DNA of 64,000 nt from Nocardia terpenica (GCF_013186535.1 NZ_JABMCZ010000005.1:1116001-1180000), one strand, 5' to 3'. Counted from the stretch's first letter, positions 8,707-18,241 are shown. Notes: a model not told the origin generated them from the letters alone. Numbers and translations are program-made.

Positions 8707-9627
8707 GTGTTGTTGGATGATCTGCCCGACTGGTTGCCGCGCTGGTGCATGGAGCGGCTGGGGGGCGAGCCGGTTGCTGTGCTGTTCGAGCGGTGCTCGG
8801 TGTCGGCCGTGTTCGGGGTGCGGTTGGACGACGGGCGTGAGGTCGTGGTGAAGGCGCGGGAGGACGATGGGCGGGCCGCATCGTGTCTCGCCGCGCAAAC
8901 CCGGTTGGCGGAGCGTGGGTTTCCGTGCGCGCTACCGCTCACGCCCGCGGTCGGCGTCGGTGCGCTGGCCGTCCATGCGGAGGAGTATCGGCCCGGTGGT
9001 GAACTGTTGGGCGGTGACTCGCCGGAGGTCGCCGTGCGGTACGCGAGGGTGTTCGCCCGGCTGATGGACGAACTGGGCGGCGTGACCGTCGCGCCGCCGC
9101 TGCCGAATCCGCGGTGGGCGCGTTGGGATCACACCGATTCCGGGTTGTGGCCGTCGATCGGGTTCCTCGATGAACGAGATCAGTCCGGCGTGCCCGCGTA
9201 CGTCGTCGACACGGCCGAGCGGGCCCGCGAGCGGATGCTGGCCGCCGACCTGCCCTGTGTGCTGGGCCATGCCGACTTCGAAGCGCAGAACCTCCGCTGG
9301 CGCAGCGGGGCTGTCTGGGTCGTGCACGACTGGGACAGCCTGGCATGGCAGCCGGAGGCGGCGCTGGTGGGTGCGGCCTGCGGCGCATTCGCCAGCGATT
9401 CGCCGCCGACCCTGGCCCCGATCGAGAGCTCCGCCGCATTCCTGACGGCCTATCAGCAGGCGCGGGGACGCCGATTCACCGTGGCGGAGCGGGAGATCGC
9501 GTGGGCGGCCAGCCTGTGGCCCGCGGCGCACAATGCCCGCTGGGAGGCCCTGCACGGCGATCCCCCGGTGTGCTCCGCTGCCCTGCGTGCGCAGGCGGCC
9601 GAACGCCTCCGTCGAGCCAACGCCTGA
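8707..9627 (+). CDS. APH-family phosphotransferase
   Basis: A 306-aa small-molecule kinase fold from a GTG start at 8707. The catalytic loop reads LGHADFEAQNLRW (HxDxxxxN) and the metal-binding segment VVHDWDSLAW; an N-lobe Lys is seen in EVVVKARED. The family phosphorylates aminoglycosides, homoserine, choline and many unknown substrates, so resistance cannot be claimed. It is convergent with the acylase gene, 14 bp apart, and has no obvious operon partner. Confidence 0.75.
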   Translation: MLLDDLPDWLPRWCMERLGGEPVAVLFERCSVSAVFGVRLDDGREVVVKAREDDGRAASCLAAQTRLAERGFPCALPLTPAVGVGALAVHAEEYRPGGELLGGDSPEVAVRYARVFARLMDELGGVTVAPPLPNPRWARWDHTDSGLWPSIGFLDERDQSGVPAYVVDTAERARERMLAADLPCVLGHADFEAQNLRWRSGAVWVVHDWDSLAWQPEAALVGAACGAFASDSPPTLAPIESSAAFLTAYQQARGRRFTVAEREIAWAASLWPAAHNARWEALHGDPPVCSAALRAQAAERLRRANA

Positions 9628-9641
9628 CCCGGGCTCGGGGG

Positions 9642-11852
9642 TCACATCCCCGGGTGGTAGCTCCGCTCGACGTGGCCGTCGAGGTCGTCGGGGTAGAAAT
9701 AGACGGGCCGGAGGTTGCCGCTTGCGTAGCGTTCGACCTGGTCGGTGAAGTGCGGCGAGTCGGGATGGCCGCTCTGACCCCCTTCCCGCACCGCCATGGC
9801 CCGCAGCCTCGGCCCGAACTCCACGACCGCCACGAAGGTATTGCCGCTGGCGCCGTACAAGCGCTTCGTTGTGCCACCGTTCGGTGTCGGCTGGCGATTC
9901 GCTCCGAACGAAGCGAGCGATCCCCATGTCGCGGAGACGAAAGGCACCGGGGCGCTTGGCTTCTCGTCGTCGAATGTCTGGCTGATCGCGTCGTCGAGGC
10001 GCTGAAATCGATTGATCTCACCCCAGGGCACCCGCCAGCTGCCGAAGTCCTGCGTGAGCCGCTGCATCGCAGCCTCGAGCGATGCGAGTCGCTGCTCATC
10101 GGTGTCGTGCGGCCCTGCGGCCCAGAATATGGCCAGCGACGTCGCCGCCGAATCCGCGCCCCAGCGAGCGTCCCAGCCGCGTAACAGGCCGATCGGGTCG
10201 GCGAGCTTCGCCTTGCGCGGATTGTCCTCGGCCAATGCGTCCCACGCGGCGACCAGCCGCGGGATGAGCCCGCTCACCGGTTCCCCATTACCCGCGTCGG
10301 GAGCGAAGGCGGGGATGTGGGAATCGAAGGCGGTGTCGCGCAACGTCTGTGGGGTGAAGGTGTGCCGCGCGGTCAGCAACTGCACGGCATGCGGCCCGCG
10401 TTCGGTCTCGCCGACCTGGTCGAAATACCGCGGATAATCGGCCGCCGCGGGACTGTCCGGACCGGCGCAGGTCCAGGGCCAGTTGTTCGAGTTGAACACC
10501 CAGCCATTTCGCGGATTCACTGCCTGCGGCATGTCCTCGAGACTGTGCAGCCCTTGCCAGTCGGTCGCCGGATCGCTGCCGTCGACGGGCCGCGTGTAGT
10601 CGAAGCGATTGTCGCGGATCGGCATGAACTGCGGCATCAGGAAGGCGATGTCGCCCTTCGAGTCCGCGAATATCGTGTTGTTCGAGCTGTTTGCCTTGAA
10701 CTGTGCCGCCTGAATGTATTCCGCATAGTCCCGTGCCTTGGTGCGCAAGTAGCTTTGCTGCAACGCCTCCACGGGCTTGTTCATGAGCGCGAACGCGATC
10801 CACTTGCCGTCCGCCTCGTCCACGATCGGGCCGTGATGCGTGGCGAAGGTAGTGAAGCTGCGCTGGGCCTGTCCGCCGTCCGCCGCGCGATAGGTCACCG
10901 TGATCGTCTTGGTCGTCACCGGTCGCAGCTCGCCGCCGTACCGGTAGGAAAGGCCGCCATCCGCCCCCGTCACGATCGTCTCGGCGAATTCGTCCACATT
11001 ATCGGCGCCGGTCGATGTGTGCATCCAACCCACGTTCGCGTTGAAACCCTGATACAGAAAGAACTGCCCCCAGGTGGCCGCACCGTAGGCATTGAGCCCT
11101 TCACCGCTCGTCACCTGCTGTTCCGAGCGGAAGTAGAAGGTGGTGTGCGGGTTGATCAGCAGCAGCGCATGGCCGTCCTGCGTGCGGCTCGGCGCGATCG
11201 CGATGCCATTCGAGCCCGAGGGCTCGCGGAGCAGCGGCCCGGGCTCCGCATCGGCCGGTGCCACCTCCCGCTTATCGTAGAAAGCCTGGAGCCGGGTGAG
11301 CGACGCCCGCGTAATGTCGCCGCCGATACTGCCTTCCGTGAAGCTCAACGCCATCCACGGCTCGAACCGCGTGATCACGAGCGGACGCACCCCGGGATGC
11401 GTCGCCAGGTAATAGTTCAGCCCGTCCGCCCATGCCTCCATCAGCGTGCGTAACCAGGCCGGGCTATTCGGATAGAGCTCGTTCTTCAGCACCTCGGGAT
11501 CGATGAACAACCGCTGGCGCAGGTCCTGCCAGATCGCACTCTCGCCCTCCGCCTCGGCGAGCCTGCCGAGGCTGGTCAGATAGTTGATCTCGATCCGATC
11601 GAAATCATCCTCGGCCTGCGCATAAATCATCCCGAACACCGCATCGGCATCGGTCCCGCCATCGACATGCGCGATCCCCCAGTCGTCGCGGGTGATCGTC
11701 ACCTGCGCCGCTCGCATCAACCAGCGGGCGAGATCCGGGGTTTGCGCGGGATCGGCGCCCGCGCGCCCGGAGGGCAGGCTCGCCGCGACAACGGCGGCCG
11801 CTCCACCCAGGAACCGGCGTCGGCTCAGCCTGTCGTTCTGTGCAAGGTCCAT
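9642..11852 (-). CDS. Tat-exported penicillin-acylase-family Ntn hydrolase
   Basis: A 736-aa protein. The ATG at 11852 gives a twin-arginine signal (SRRRFLGGAAAVVAASLPSG). The family's alpha part follows (VTITRDDWGIAHVDGGTDAD, then AQAEDDFDRIEINYLTSLGR), and the autocleavage/nucleophile Ser lies in REPSGSNGIAIAPS at about residues 200-215. The beta part continues with INPHTTFYFRSEQQ. Such enzymes cleave amide bonds of beta-lactams, acyl-homoserine lactones or lipopeptides after self-processing outside the membrane. The substrate is not predictable here. The gene is monocistronic, and 11853-12370 upstream (518 bp) shows no gene I can support. Confidence 0.85.
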   Translation of the reverse strand: MDLAQNDRLSRRRFLGGAAAVVAASLPSGRAGADPAQTPDLARWLMRAAQVTITRDDWGIAHVDGGTDADAVFGMIYAQAEDDFDRIEINYLTSLGRLAEAEGESAIWQDLRQRLFIDPEVLKNELYPNSPAWLRTLMEAWADGLNYYLATHPGVRPLVITRFEPWMALSFTEGSIGGDITRASLTRLQAFYDKREVAPADAEPGPLLREPSGSNGIAIAPSRTQDGHALLLINPHTTFYFRSEQQVTSGEGLNAYGAATWGQFFLYQGFNANVGWMHTSTGADNVDEFAETIVTGADGGLSYRYGGELRPVTTKTITVTYRAADGGQAQRSFTTFATHHGPIVDEADGKWIAFALMNKPVEALQQSYLRTKARDYAEYIQAAQFKANSSNNTIFADSKGDIAFLMPQFMPIRDNRFDYTRPVDGSDPATDWQGLHSLEDMPQAVNPRNGWVFNSNNWPWTCAGPDSPAAADYPRYFDQVGETERGPHAVQLLTARHTFTPQTLRDTAFDSHIPAFAPDAGNGEPVSGLIPRLVAAWDALAEDNPRKAKLADPIGLLRGWDARWGADSAATSLAIFWAAGPHDTDEQRLASLEAAMQRLTQDFGSWRVPWGEINRFQRLDDAISQTFDDEKPSAPVPFVSATWGSLASFGANRQPTPNGGTTKRLYGASGNTFVAVVEFGPRLRAMAVREGGQSGHPDSPHFTDQVERYASGNLRPVYFYPDDLDGHVERSYHPGM

Positions 11853-12370
11853 GAGTTGTTCCCCTGATCGGTTGCCCCGCAACGGTATCCGGCTCGGCGG
11901 CCGAACGCACGCGATTCCCGCCGTCGACCTGCTGCGGCAGCCGAGCCGACAAGAAGATCCACACCGCCGCGGAAGCCCATCCCGCACAGTGACCGAACGG
12001 ACACGTGACGGGGGACGACTGGACGGTAGCTCAGTCATCGAGTGGCGCGCCGCACGGGCCGACGTATCGAATTCCGTTCCGAGAGAAGGACATCGGGCGT
12101 CGAGCACGATATCGCGTCGGGTAGTCGCGGCCGAGTAACACCGGGCGCGACGCGACACGTTTCGCCGACACGCCATGGGTTCGGGTGAATCTTCTTCGGC
12201 TCGGGCGTTGGCGCGCAATGATGTCGGCCAGTCGTGCGGCGAGATCGTCTCGTTGCGCGAAAGCTCGGCCGGTGCCTACGCGGAGGCCCGCACGGGCACT
12301 GCCGTCCGCGGAAAGGCACCACCACCGGCTCCACGCTCTGCTCAACGCTTTCAGAAGAGGGATCCCGTAG

Positions 12371-13381
12371 ATGTTCCGCCGCACACCGTCCATGACCACA
12401 TCGCAGCCGATGCAGGACCGCATGCTGGTCTCAGCAGAGTCGTCCCGGCAGGTGACGATCGTCTGCGAGCGCTCGACCCGCCAGGATGTCCTGGTGCTAG
12501 TGGAGGAACGCTCCGAGCATCGACCAGCCCCAGGTCCGGCGGTGGCCGAGGCGCGGTGTGAGTCCGGGCTGTACGCGCAACTGGCCTACCTGTATCGGGT
12601 GAAGAAGTGGTCCGTGCGCGGCCTGGTCGGCGTGGTCGTCGCCGCGATGGCGTGGTCCGCGGTCAACGCGCAGCACAGCATCGCACCCGATGGTCCGACC
12701 GATCCGCTGTACTGGGCCAGCTACGTGCTGGAAGGCTTCATCGGCACCGTGCTCGTGGTGTTCATGGTCTCCGGTTCGGCCACGGTCCGATGGCCGGTCA
12801 CCGCGGGCACGACCACGATTCGCTGGACCGGGGTGTTCCTGCTGGTGGGCATGATCGCCGTGAGCACCTCCCCCTATCTTCGGGTCGGTGACTGGTTCGG
12901 TGTCGCGGTGCATACCGTCGCACCCCTCATGATCGGCATTGCCCTGTTCGGCCACCACATGATCACCGGCCAGGTCGGCGAAATCATCACTCGCGCCTGC
13001 GAACTGCCCGCCGACGATATCTCCGAACACTTGGACACCCTCATCGCCCACTCCTCCACACCGGAGTCGACGCCCGTGGACGGCGATGGCCCACGCCCGA
13101 GCGGCGCGGTGTTCATGGCCGAGTTCGAGCGTGAATTCACCACTCGCACAACGGTGCCCGACGCGGTGGGGGAACTGTCGGTGCTCGCACGCGAGGATGC
13201 CCCGACGCACGCCGACGCCGGAGTTGAATCGGTTGCGCGCGAGGGGGAAAGGGCCGAGCATGCATCGATCGGTGCGTGCGGTACGGATTTCGAATCGATC
13301 ACCGGCCCCCAGGACGGGACCGATTCGGAGGGCGCCGACCACCCGAATCGACGCCCGGAAAAGGAAGAACTCCCCCGATGA
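12371..13381 (+). CDS. membrane protein resembling SpdB/DUF2637 of actinobacterial mobile elements
   Basis: A 336-aa protein with an ~75-residue cytosolic N terminus, four hydrophobic segments between about residues 80 and 205 (WSVRGLVGVVVAAMAWSAV; VLEGFIGTVLVVFMVSGS; GVFLLVGMIAVSTS; VAVHTVAPLMIGIALFGHH) and a long polar tail. The TM pattern is that of spread (Spd/DUF2637) proteins carried by actinomycete plasmids and integrative elements. An internal start at 12392 (MTTSQ) is possible. It overlaps the paralogue at 13378 by ATGA. No TraB/FtsK or replication gene is nearby, so this may be a leftover module. Confidence 0.6.
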   Translation: MFRRTPSMTTSQPMQDRMLVSAESSRQVTIVCERSTRQDVLVLVEERSEHRPAPGPAVAEARCESGLYAQLAYLYRVKKWSVRGLVGVVVAAMAWSAVNAQHSIAPDGPTDPLYWASYVLEGFIGTVLVVFMVSGSATVRWPVTAGTTTIRWTGVFLLVGMIAVSTSPYLRVGDWFGVAVHTVAPLMIGIALFGHHMITGQVGEIITRACELPADDISEHLDTLIAHSSTPESTPVDGDGPRPSGAVFMAEFEREFTTRTTVPDAVGELSVLAREDAPTHADAGVESVAREGERAEHASIGACGTDFESITGPQDGTDSEGADHPNRRPEKEELPR

Positions 13382-13974
13382 ATCCCCGAGCGATAGCCTC
13401 GCTGCCGGTGACGAGGTGGAGGCAACTGCGAAGCGAGACCGCCGATCTCGACGCCGCCCGCAATGCCATGGCGGACATCCGACAAACCACCGACCCGACC
13501 GCGGTATCGAACAGACTGCGACACAAGCGAATCCGCTGCCTGACCGCCTTGGCCACGGCCATCACCGGCGCAATGATGTGGTCCGGCTACGCAATCCACC
13601 ATTCCCTTCCGGGCAACGGCCCCGGCGACCCGGTCTCCTGGGACGGCCCAGCCGTCGCCCTCTGGGCAAGCGCCCTGGTCATCTGCTGCGTCTTCGGCGT
13701 AGACGCAGCAATCCGATGGGGCATCGGCCACCTCTGGCGAATCGCCACCGTCGAAACCATAGTCTTCACCTCGGTAGCCACCCTCATAGTCGCCCCCCTA
13801 GCCGCACACGGAGATTGGTACAACGCCGCCATAGACGTCACCCCCACCCTCATCGCCGCCGCCGCAGCGGTAGGCGCCTGGGGCATCAGCACGACCTTCC
13901 ACGCCCTACTGACCGAACTGGACAATTACGCAGGGAGGATACCGCCCGACAACTCGGATCAACCGATCCGGTAA
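13378..13974 (+). CDS. second SpdB-like membrane protein, paralogue of the upstream gene
   Basis: A 198-aa protein. Its TM core aligns with the preceding gene: KRIRCLTALATAITGAMMWS here against KKWSVRGLVGVVVAAMAWSA there, both followed by a short H-S-x-x-GP segment and then by a second TM. Four hydrophobic helices run through residues 50-180. The start overlaps the previous stop (ATGA), so the two are cotranslated and may form a hetero-oligomer. Function is unknown beyond the element-associated family resemblance. Confidence 0.6.
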   Translation: MNPRAIASLPVTRWRQLRSETADLDAARNAMADIRQTTDPTAVSNRLRHKRIRCLTALATAITGAMMWSGYAIHHSLPGNGPGDPVSWDGPAVALWASALVICCVFGVDAAIRWGIGHLWRIATVETIVFTSVATLIVAPLAAHGDWYNAAIDVTPTLIAAAAAVGAWGISTTFHALLTELDNYAGRIPPDNSDQPIR

Positions 13975-14039
13975 CAAAGGATGTTGCGGGATGCCCTGCG
14001 GTGCAGCGCATCCCGCAACACTCACTGCGGCGAAGTCGG

Positions 14040-14300
14040 CTATTCGCTGTGTGAGTAGGAGTTCCAGTGCTCGGGCTCGCGTATGCGGTCGATCCTGATT
14101 GCAAATGCCAGATCCGGAATCCAGTCGCAGCACGCTGTCGAGGAGATCATCGGCCACGCCTGTGCCCGCCAGATCGGACAAATCCCACGGCAATCATTCG
14201 ATGATCTGGACCGAACCCGTTGCAGACCGGCCTTGTAGTCGCGACGTAGTGACAATCACGAGGCGTCGGATGGGCACACCGTCGACGCGCACTGGCCTCA
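14040..14300 (-). pseudogene. decayed small gene, possibly immunity-like
   Basis: On the minus strand two registers carry protein-like sequence that would join into one: WDLSDLAGTGVADDLLDSVL in one frame, then WIPDLAFAIRIDRIREPEHW ending at the TAG of 14040-14042 in the other. A frame break lies near 14115-14130. An upstream frame (GVPIRRLVIVTTSRLQG) ends in a stop before it. I cannot name the family; the compact acidic/aromatic style is seen in small immunity proteins, which is only an impression. Confidence 0.3.
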
Positions 14301-14409
14301 CCTGTCCCGTCGCGCCACGAGTGTTGGCGAGATCCGGGAGCCTTTGCCATCTCGTTTCCAACGTTCGCTCATGCCGATGTCAGTGCGTCTTCGGCCCGTT
14401 CTCGCGTGA

Positions 14410-14883
14410 TCATGTATCACTGACCGCGGGGGCGAACTTTCGTTCCCAAAGCTCTCGGATCGCTACTGCCGCAAGGATTATCGGCAGTGCCACGATGGGT
14501 TTGATGTAGAAGCTCCAGTGGCCGTGGGGCAGTGCGCACCAGATCAGTGCTGCGGCCACGAACGGCACTGTTACGGTGATGATTCCGGCGAGGGGGCGTC
14601 GCACTGCCACTGCCTCCACGAGGGCCGCTAGGGCCAGCAGGCAGAATGCGATGAGTGACAGAGGGGCCATGTGGTCGAATCCGTCCGAGGGCAGATAGTC
14701 CATGTACCGGCGCGGTAGATCGGTGAGGGGTGTGTAGGCGGTCCAGCCGAAGTCGTTCGGCTGGTCGGCACTGAACCAGGTGATACCTCCGGCCAGCATG
14801 ACTGCCACGATGAATACCCACCAGAAGACATGGCCTGCGATATGCGCCGTCCGAAATACCTGGTGCCGGGTCATGTGCTGCAA
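14410..14883 (-). CDS. small four-helix integral membrane protein
   Basis: A 157-aa protein with four hydrophobic helices: VFWWVFIVAVMLAGGITWF (about 19-37), MAPLSLIAFCLLALAALVEA (about 72-91), IITVTVPFVAAALIW (about 101-115) and PIVALPIILAAVAI (about 129-142). The 35-residue extracytoplasmic loop between the first two is rich in D/P/Y. An ATG three codons in (14874) is an alternative start. Function is unknown. It stands between two other small minus-strand genes without overlap. Confidence 0.6.
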   Translation of the reverse strand: MQHMTRHQVFRTAHIAGHVFWWVFIVAVMLAGGITWFSADQPNDFGWTAYTPLTDLPRRYMDYLPSDGFDHMAPLSLIAFCLLALAALVEAVAVRRPLAGIITVTVPFVAAALIWCALPHGHWSFYIKPIVALPIILAAVAIRELWERKFAPAVSDT

Positions 14884-14904
14884 TCTACCGCTGAACCAGC
14901 CCAG

Positions 14905-15237
14905 TCACGGCGTCAGGCGGATTCGGTCCGGTGCTGGGAAACGATCGGGTGTGTCGTCGGTCAGCGAATAATACTCGAGGCCGACCAGCTTTCCGTCCCG
15001 GACGAACAGGAGGAGGCCGCCGTCGTCGGTCGCGGCCTCCGTTACCGGATTGGGTAGGTTCGCAGCGGCGGGTGCGCTCGGGTCCACCATGAGGTCGATG
15101 GTGGGGCAGCCGCAGCGGCACTGCCCGACGACCTTGGCCGTGAGCGCCTGCGCTCGCAGTTCGACAGCGCCCGGGAAGTCGCCCGCCAACATGGCGTGCA
15201 GGGCCTCCTGCTCGTTATCGGTCAGCTCTCGTTCCAC
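14905..15237 (-). CDS. hypothetical small protein with CxC motif
   Basis: About 110 aa from a GTG at 15237, which begins VERELTDNEQEALHAMLAGD; a longer frame to 15318 adds a segment without family character. The centre carries GQCRCGCPTIDLMVD, a CxCxC cluster that could bind metal or form a disulphide. The C terminus (GGLLLFVRDGKLVGLEYYS) looks like a beta hairpin. Similar small proteins occur in actinobacteria, but I know no function. Confidence 0.6.
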   Translation of the reverse strand: MERELTDNEQEALHAMLAGDFPGAVELRAQALTAKVVGQCRCGCPTIDLMVDPSAPAAANLPNPVTEAATDDGGLLLFVRDGKLVGLEYYSLTDDTPDRFPAPDRIRLTP

Positions 15238-15327
15238 GTCACAAGTGTGGCGGATGGAGTCCGGACGTCCGGTCCCGAAACCGGCAACCGGGCCGACCTT
15301 GTCGGGCAGTTGCCACAACGACCTTGC

Positions 15328-15513
15328 TCAACCGAGGAGTCCAGAGATCACACGAGCAACGGCCCGAAAGCCCGCGACGGCAGCATGGAGCACACCGGAT
15401 AAAGCCAGTTCCGACGCCACATCGACGCCGACTTCCACAGCCTCGTGCTTAACGCCAGATAGCCTGCCGCGACGGCGGCGCTTTCGTTCTCGACGCATCA
15501 GTCTCACACTCAT
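15328..15513 (-). CDS. possible 61-aa basic small protein
   Basis: Begins MSVRLMRRERKRRRRGR, a strongly basic N terminus, followed by an amphipathic or weakly hydrophobic C-terminal half (ELALSGVLHAAVAGFRAVAR). It may be membrane-associated. The length is short and part of it is antisense to the GNAT remnant, so coding status is uncertain. Confidence 0.35.
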   Translation of the reverse strand: MSVRLMRRERKRRRRGRLSGVKHEAVEVGVDVASELALSGVLHAAVAGFRAVARVISGLLG

Positions 15514-15891
15514 CCTACGAATGAGCGCCTAGATAGGTTCCGGACGAAGGAGATCCTGGCGTGGGCGACTACCTGGACCACACTCGTCGTACGCCAACGC
15601 GGACGTCTGGTCGCCGCATCGCGCGGCAGAACCGAGGGCACCGACTGGCAGATAGGCCGATTCATGGTCGCCCCGGACCTGGCCCGACGCCGGATCGGCT
15701 CGCACCTTCTCCGCCTGATGGAGGGCCTTGCGCCACCTCACGTAGAGCAATTCATTCTGTTCACCGGGACCCGCAGTGAGCGCAACATCCGCATGTATCA
15801 GAAGGCGGGATACCGACTCGTCCCGCTATCGGTTCCGACCCCGCCGGGTCACATCAATGGCGCGGTCTATCTCACCAAACCCCGGACGTGA
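15463..15891 (+). pseudogene. 5'-truncated GNAT acetyltransferase
   Basis: The C-terminal half of a GNAT fold is clear: GRFMVAPDLARRRIGSHLL (acetyl-CoA-binding V-x-P-x-x-x-x-x-G-I/L-G region) and RNIRMYQKAGYRLV, ending YLTKPRT at 15891. Upstream in the same frame the sequence stays open (LAWATTWTTLVVRQRGRLVA) only to a TAG at 15460, with no ATG before the internal Met at 15664. The N-terminal alpha1-beta2 part is missing, so the gene is probably dead. Confidence 0.6.
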
Positions 15892-16048
15892 CAAACCATC
15901 CCAATCTCCGAACCGCCGATCGCAAAGGCGGCCTTCGCGATCACCATGGACTGGAGGCGCTAACAGCCGCATGGCGTGGCTCGACCAGCCGTCTCACTCC
16001 GGAATGGTTGCACGACATCGTGTTCCAACGCAATCCTCGCAGTACCTA

Positions 16049-16642
16049 TTACCGAAACCCGGAAACCTCAACAGCATCGAACCCCATCCGCAGCAGTTCC
16101 GCCAATGCATCAGGCCCGTCGTCGGGGTTCCAGGTGGCGGTCGCGGTATCGGCCACCGCCAGTGCGATATTAGTGATCAGGTCGATCTGGAACCGCGCAT
16201 AGGGACCGTTCGGAACGCGGTCGGCGAGCCATCGGCGGATCTCGTCCCAGAAGGGTTGGCCTGCGTTGCGCCGTGATTGCGCCAGCGCGGGGGACGATGC
16301 CGTTATGCGGTACTTCACGGTGAGCCGATCGCTGTTGCGGCGCGCGAAGTCGATGACCGACTCGGTGAGCGACTCCCAGATCGGTTCACCGGAGGGGCGG
16401 GCGGCCAGGATCTCGACCGCTTCCGCGGCCATGGCCGGGTCGGGATCCAGGATCACCGCTTCCTTGCTGCGGAAGTAGTTGAAGAACGTAGCGCGGGAAA
16501 CCCTTGCGGCAGCGGCGATTTCGTCGACGCTCACCTCGTCGAACGACCGCTCGAGCATCAGCCGAATCGCGGCTTCGCGCAGGGCACGCCAGGTGTCGAG
16601 CTTCTTCTGCTGCCTGTGACCGAGAACTGGAGACGCCGACAT
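16049..16642 (-). CDS. TetR-family transcriptional regulator
   Basis: A 197-aa protein with a textbook TetR N-terminal domain: ALREAAIRLMLERSFDEVSV, then DEIAAAARVSRATFFNYFRS at about residues 39-58. It is divergent from the aldo/keto reductase, with a hyphenated 30-bp dyad 14 bp upstream of its own start (16657-16686). Autorepression and control of the reductase are the natural reading. Confidence 0.85.
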   Translation of the reverse strand: MSASPVLGHRQQKKLDTWRALREAAIRLMLERSFDEVSVDEIAAAARVSRATFFNYFRSKEAVILDPDPAMAAEAVEILAARPSGEPIWESLTESVIDFARRNSDRLTVKYRITASSPALAQSRRNAGQPFWDEIRRWLADRVPNGPYARFQIDLITNIALAVADTATATWNPDDGPDALAELLRMGFDAVEVSGFR

Positions 16643-16656
16643 GCCCCCAGTATAGC

Positions 16657-16686
16657 TGGACTTTATCTAATATTAGACTTAGTCCA
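16657..16686. promoter_or_regulatory. concentric palindrome, probable TetR operator
   Basis: An inner perfect 12-bp palindrome TCTAATATTAGA (16666-16677) is nested in outer arms TGGACT (16657-16662) and AGTCCA (16681-16686). Both share the same centre of symmetry. The site is AT-rich against a GC-rich background and lies in the divergent promoter region. Confidence 0.7.
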
Positions 16687-16744
16687 AGTAATGCTATCGT
16701 GTCCCGTGGAGACCTGACCTGCCGACCAATCAAGGAGTGCCCCA

Positions 16745-17737
16745 ATGGAATACGTCCGCCTCGGCAAGTCCGGGTTGCGAGTGTCGCGACTCGCGTTGGG
16801 CTGCATGAGTTATGGCGCTCCGGATCGTGGGGCGCATGCGTGGACGCTGCCCGAGGACCAGGCCCGCCCGTTCATCCGCCAGGCATTGGAAGCGGGGATC
16901 AACTACTTCGACACCGCCAATGTCTACAGCAACGGCAGCAGTGAGGAAATCCTCGGCCGGGCCGTCAAGGACTTCGCCCGGCGCGACGAAGTGGTGCTCG
17001 CGACCAAGGTTTCCGGCCCGATGAATACCGGCCCCGTCGCCGGTGGCCTGTCGCGCAAGGAGATTTTCGCCGAACTCGACCAGAGCCTGCGCCGCCTCGA
17101 TACCGATTACCTCGACCTCTATATCACCCACCGATGGGATCCCGACACCGAGATCGAGGAGACCATGGAAGCCCTGCACGACGCGGTCAAGGCGGGCAAG
17201 GTCCGCTATCTCGGCGCCTCCAATGTCCGGGGCTATCAACTCGCCGTCGCCCAGCACGCCGCGGATCTGCACGGCTGGACCCGCTATATCTGCGTTCAGA
17301 ACCAGTACAACCTCATCACCCGCGAAGACGAACGCGAGGTAATCCCCTTCGCGCTGCGAGAGGGCATCGGCGTCACACCGTGGAGCCCCTTGGCCAGAGG
17401 ACTGCTCACCCGGGATTGGGGCACCGAAACCGACCGGGCCACAAAAGACGACAATGCCCAATTGATCAACCGAGAATTCCGCACCGGAACCGAGACCGCC
17501 GATCGCGCGGTCGCCCAGACCGTAGCCACCATTGCCGACGAGCGCGGGATATCGCGCGCCCAGATCGCGCTCGCCTGGCTCCTCGCCCAACCCGCCGTCA
17601 CCGCACCGATTGTCGGCGCCACCAAACCACACCATCTCGACGATGCCGTCGCCGCCCTCGAATTAACCCTGACCAGCGACGAACTCGACCGCCTCACCGC
17701 ACCGTACGTCCCCCACCCCATTCCGTCCTATTACTGA
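16745..17737 (+). CDS. aldo/keto reductase
   Basis: A 330-aa NADPH-dependent oxidoreductase TIM barrel starting MEYVRLGKSGLRVSRLALG. The catalytic tetrad is visible: Asp and Tyr in NYFDTANVYSNG, Lys in VLATKV and His in DLYITHRWD. The C terminus keeps the cofactor loop (IVGATKPHHLDDAV). The length is normal for the family. It is divergent from TetR at 16049, which probably regulates it in response to a toxic carbonyl or related ligand. Monocistronic. Confidence 0.9.
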   Translation: MEYVRLGKSGLRVSRLALGCMSYGAPDRGAHAWTLPEDQARPFIRQALEAGINYFDTANVYSNGSSEEILGRAVKDFARRDEVVLATKVSGPMNTGPVAGGLSRKEIFAELDQSLRRLDTDYLDLYITHRWDPDTEIEETMEALHDAVKAGKVRYLGASNVRGYQLAVAQHAADLHGWTRYICVQNQYNLITREDEREVIPFALREGIGVTPWSPLARGLLTRDWGTETDRATKDDNAQLINREFRTGTETADRAVAQTVATIADERGISRAQIALAWLLAQPAVTAPIVGATKPHHLDDAVAALELTLTSDELDRLTAPYVPHPIPSYY

Positions 17738-17785
17738 TACCTGCGGGCGAATCTGGATCAGCAACCGGTATCGCGGAGGAATCGT

Positions 17786-17907
17786 TCACTCCTTGCGGCC
17801 CGTCACCGCCACAGCAACGCCAAGGCCGATCATCGTGAGCCCGCCGACACCACCAACCAGAGACAACCGCCGCGGGGAGCGACCGAACCAATCCCGTGCC
17901 GTCGACG
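17786..17907 (-). pseudogene. C-terminal remnant of a LysE-family exporter
   Basis: Minus-strand translation ends ARDWFGRSPRRLSLVGGVGG then a final TM and RKE. That is the last helix and tail of LysE/RhtB amino acid exporters. The preceding five helices are absent, and upstream sequence to about 18240 has no supportable gene. Deletion debris. Confidence 0.55.
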
Positions 17908-18241
17908 CCGTGCGAACTGCTCGCGTCCACCGGTATTCATCCCGGACCCGACACCCGATTGCCGCCGTGCAGGCGTTCATCGAACCGCTTCTGACCGATT
18001 GCCCAACAGGAACATCCGATCGGCGGACGCTCATGAGTGGGTGGTCGGTGGTTGCAGGAGCCACTCCCCCGCCGCCACACCGCGCGTACCAGTCCCGCTC
18101 ATCGTCCTCCGGTGCGGCCGAACAGGTCTCGATCAGCTCCCCCGACGGCGCGCCTCGCTCGTATCCGGGCGGAATCGCTCCGGGGTAGCGTATGGTCGAG
18201 GCATCGAGACCGCCGAGGTCTTGCAAACAAAGGACCCCCAG

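Noticed and set aside
8707..9627. Aminoglycoside resistance gene
   Set aside because: Only general APH-fold motifs are visible; the family is broad.
9642..11852. Beta-lactam resistance by the acylase relative
   Set aside because: The substrate of this Ntn-hydrolase subfamily cannot be read from sequence; acyl-homoserine lactones or lipopeptides are equally possible.
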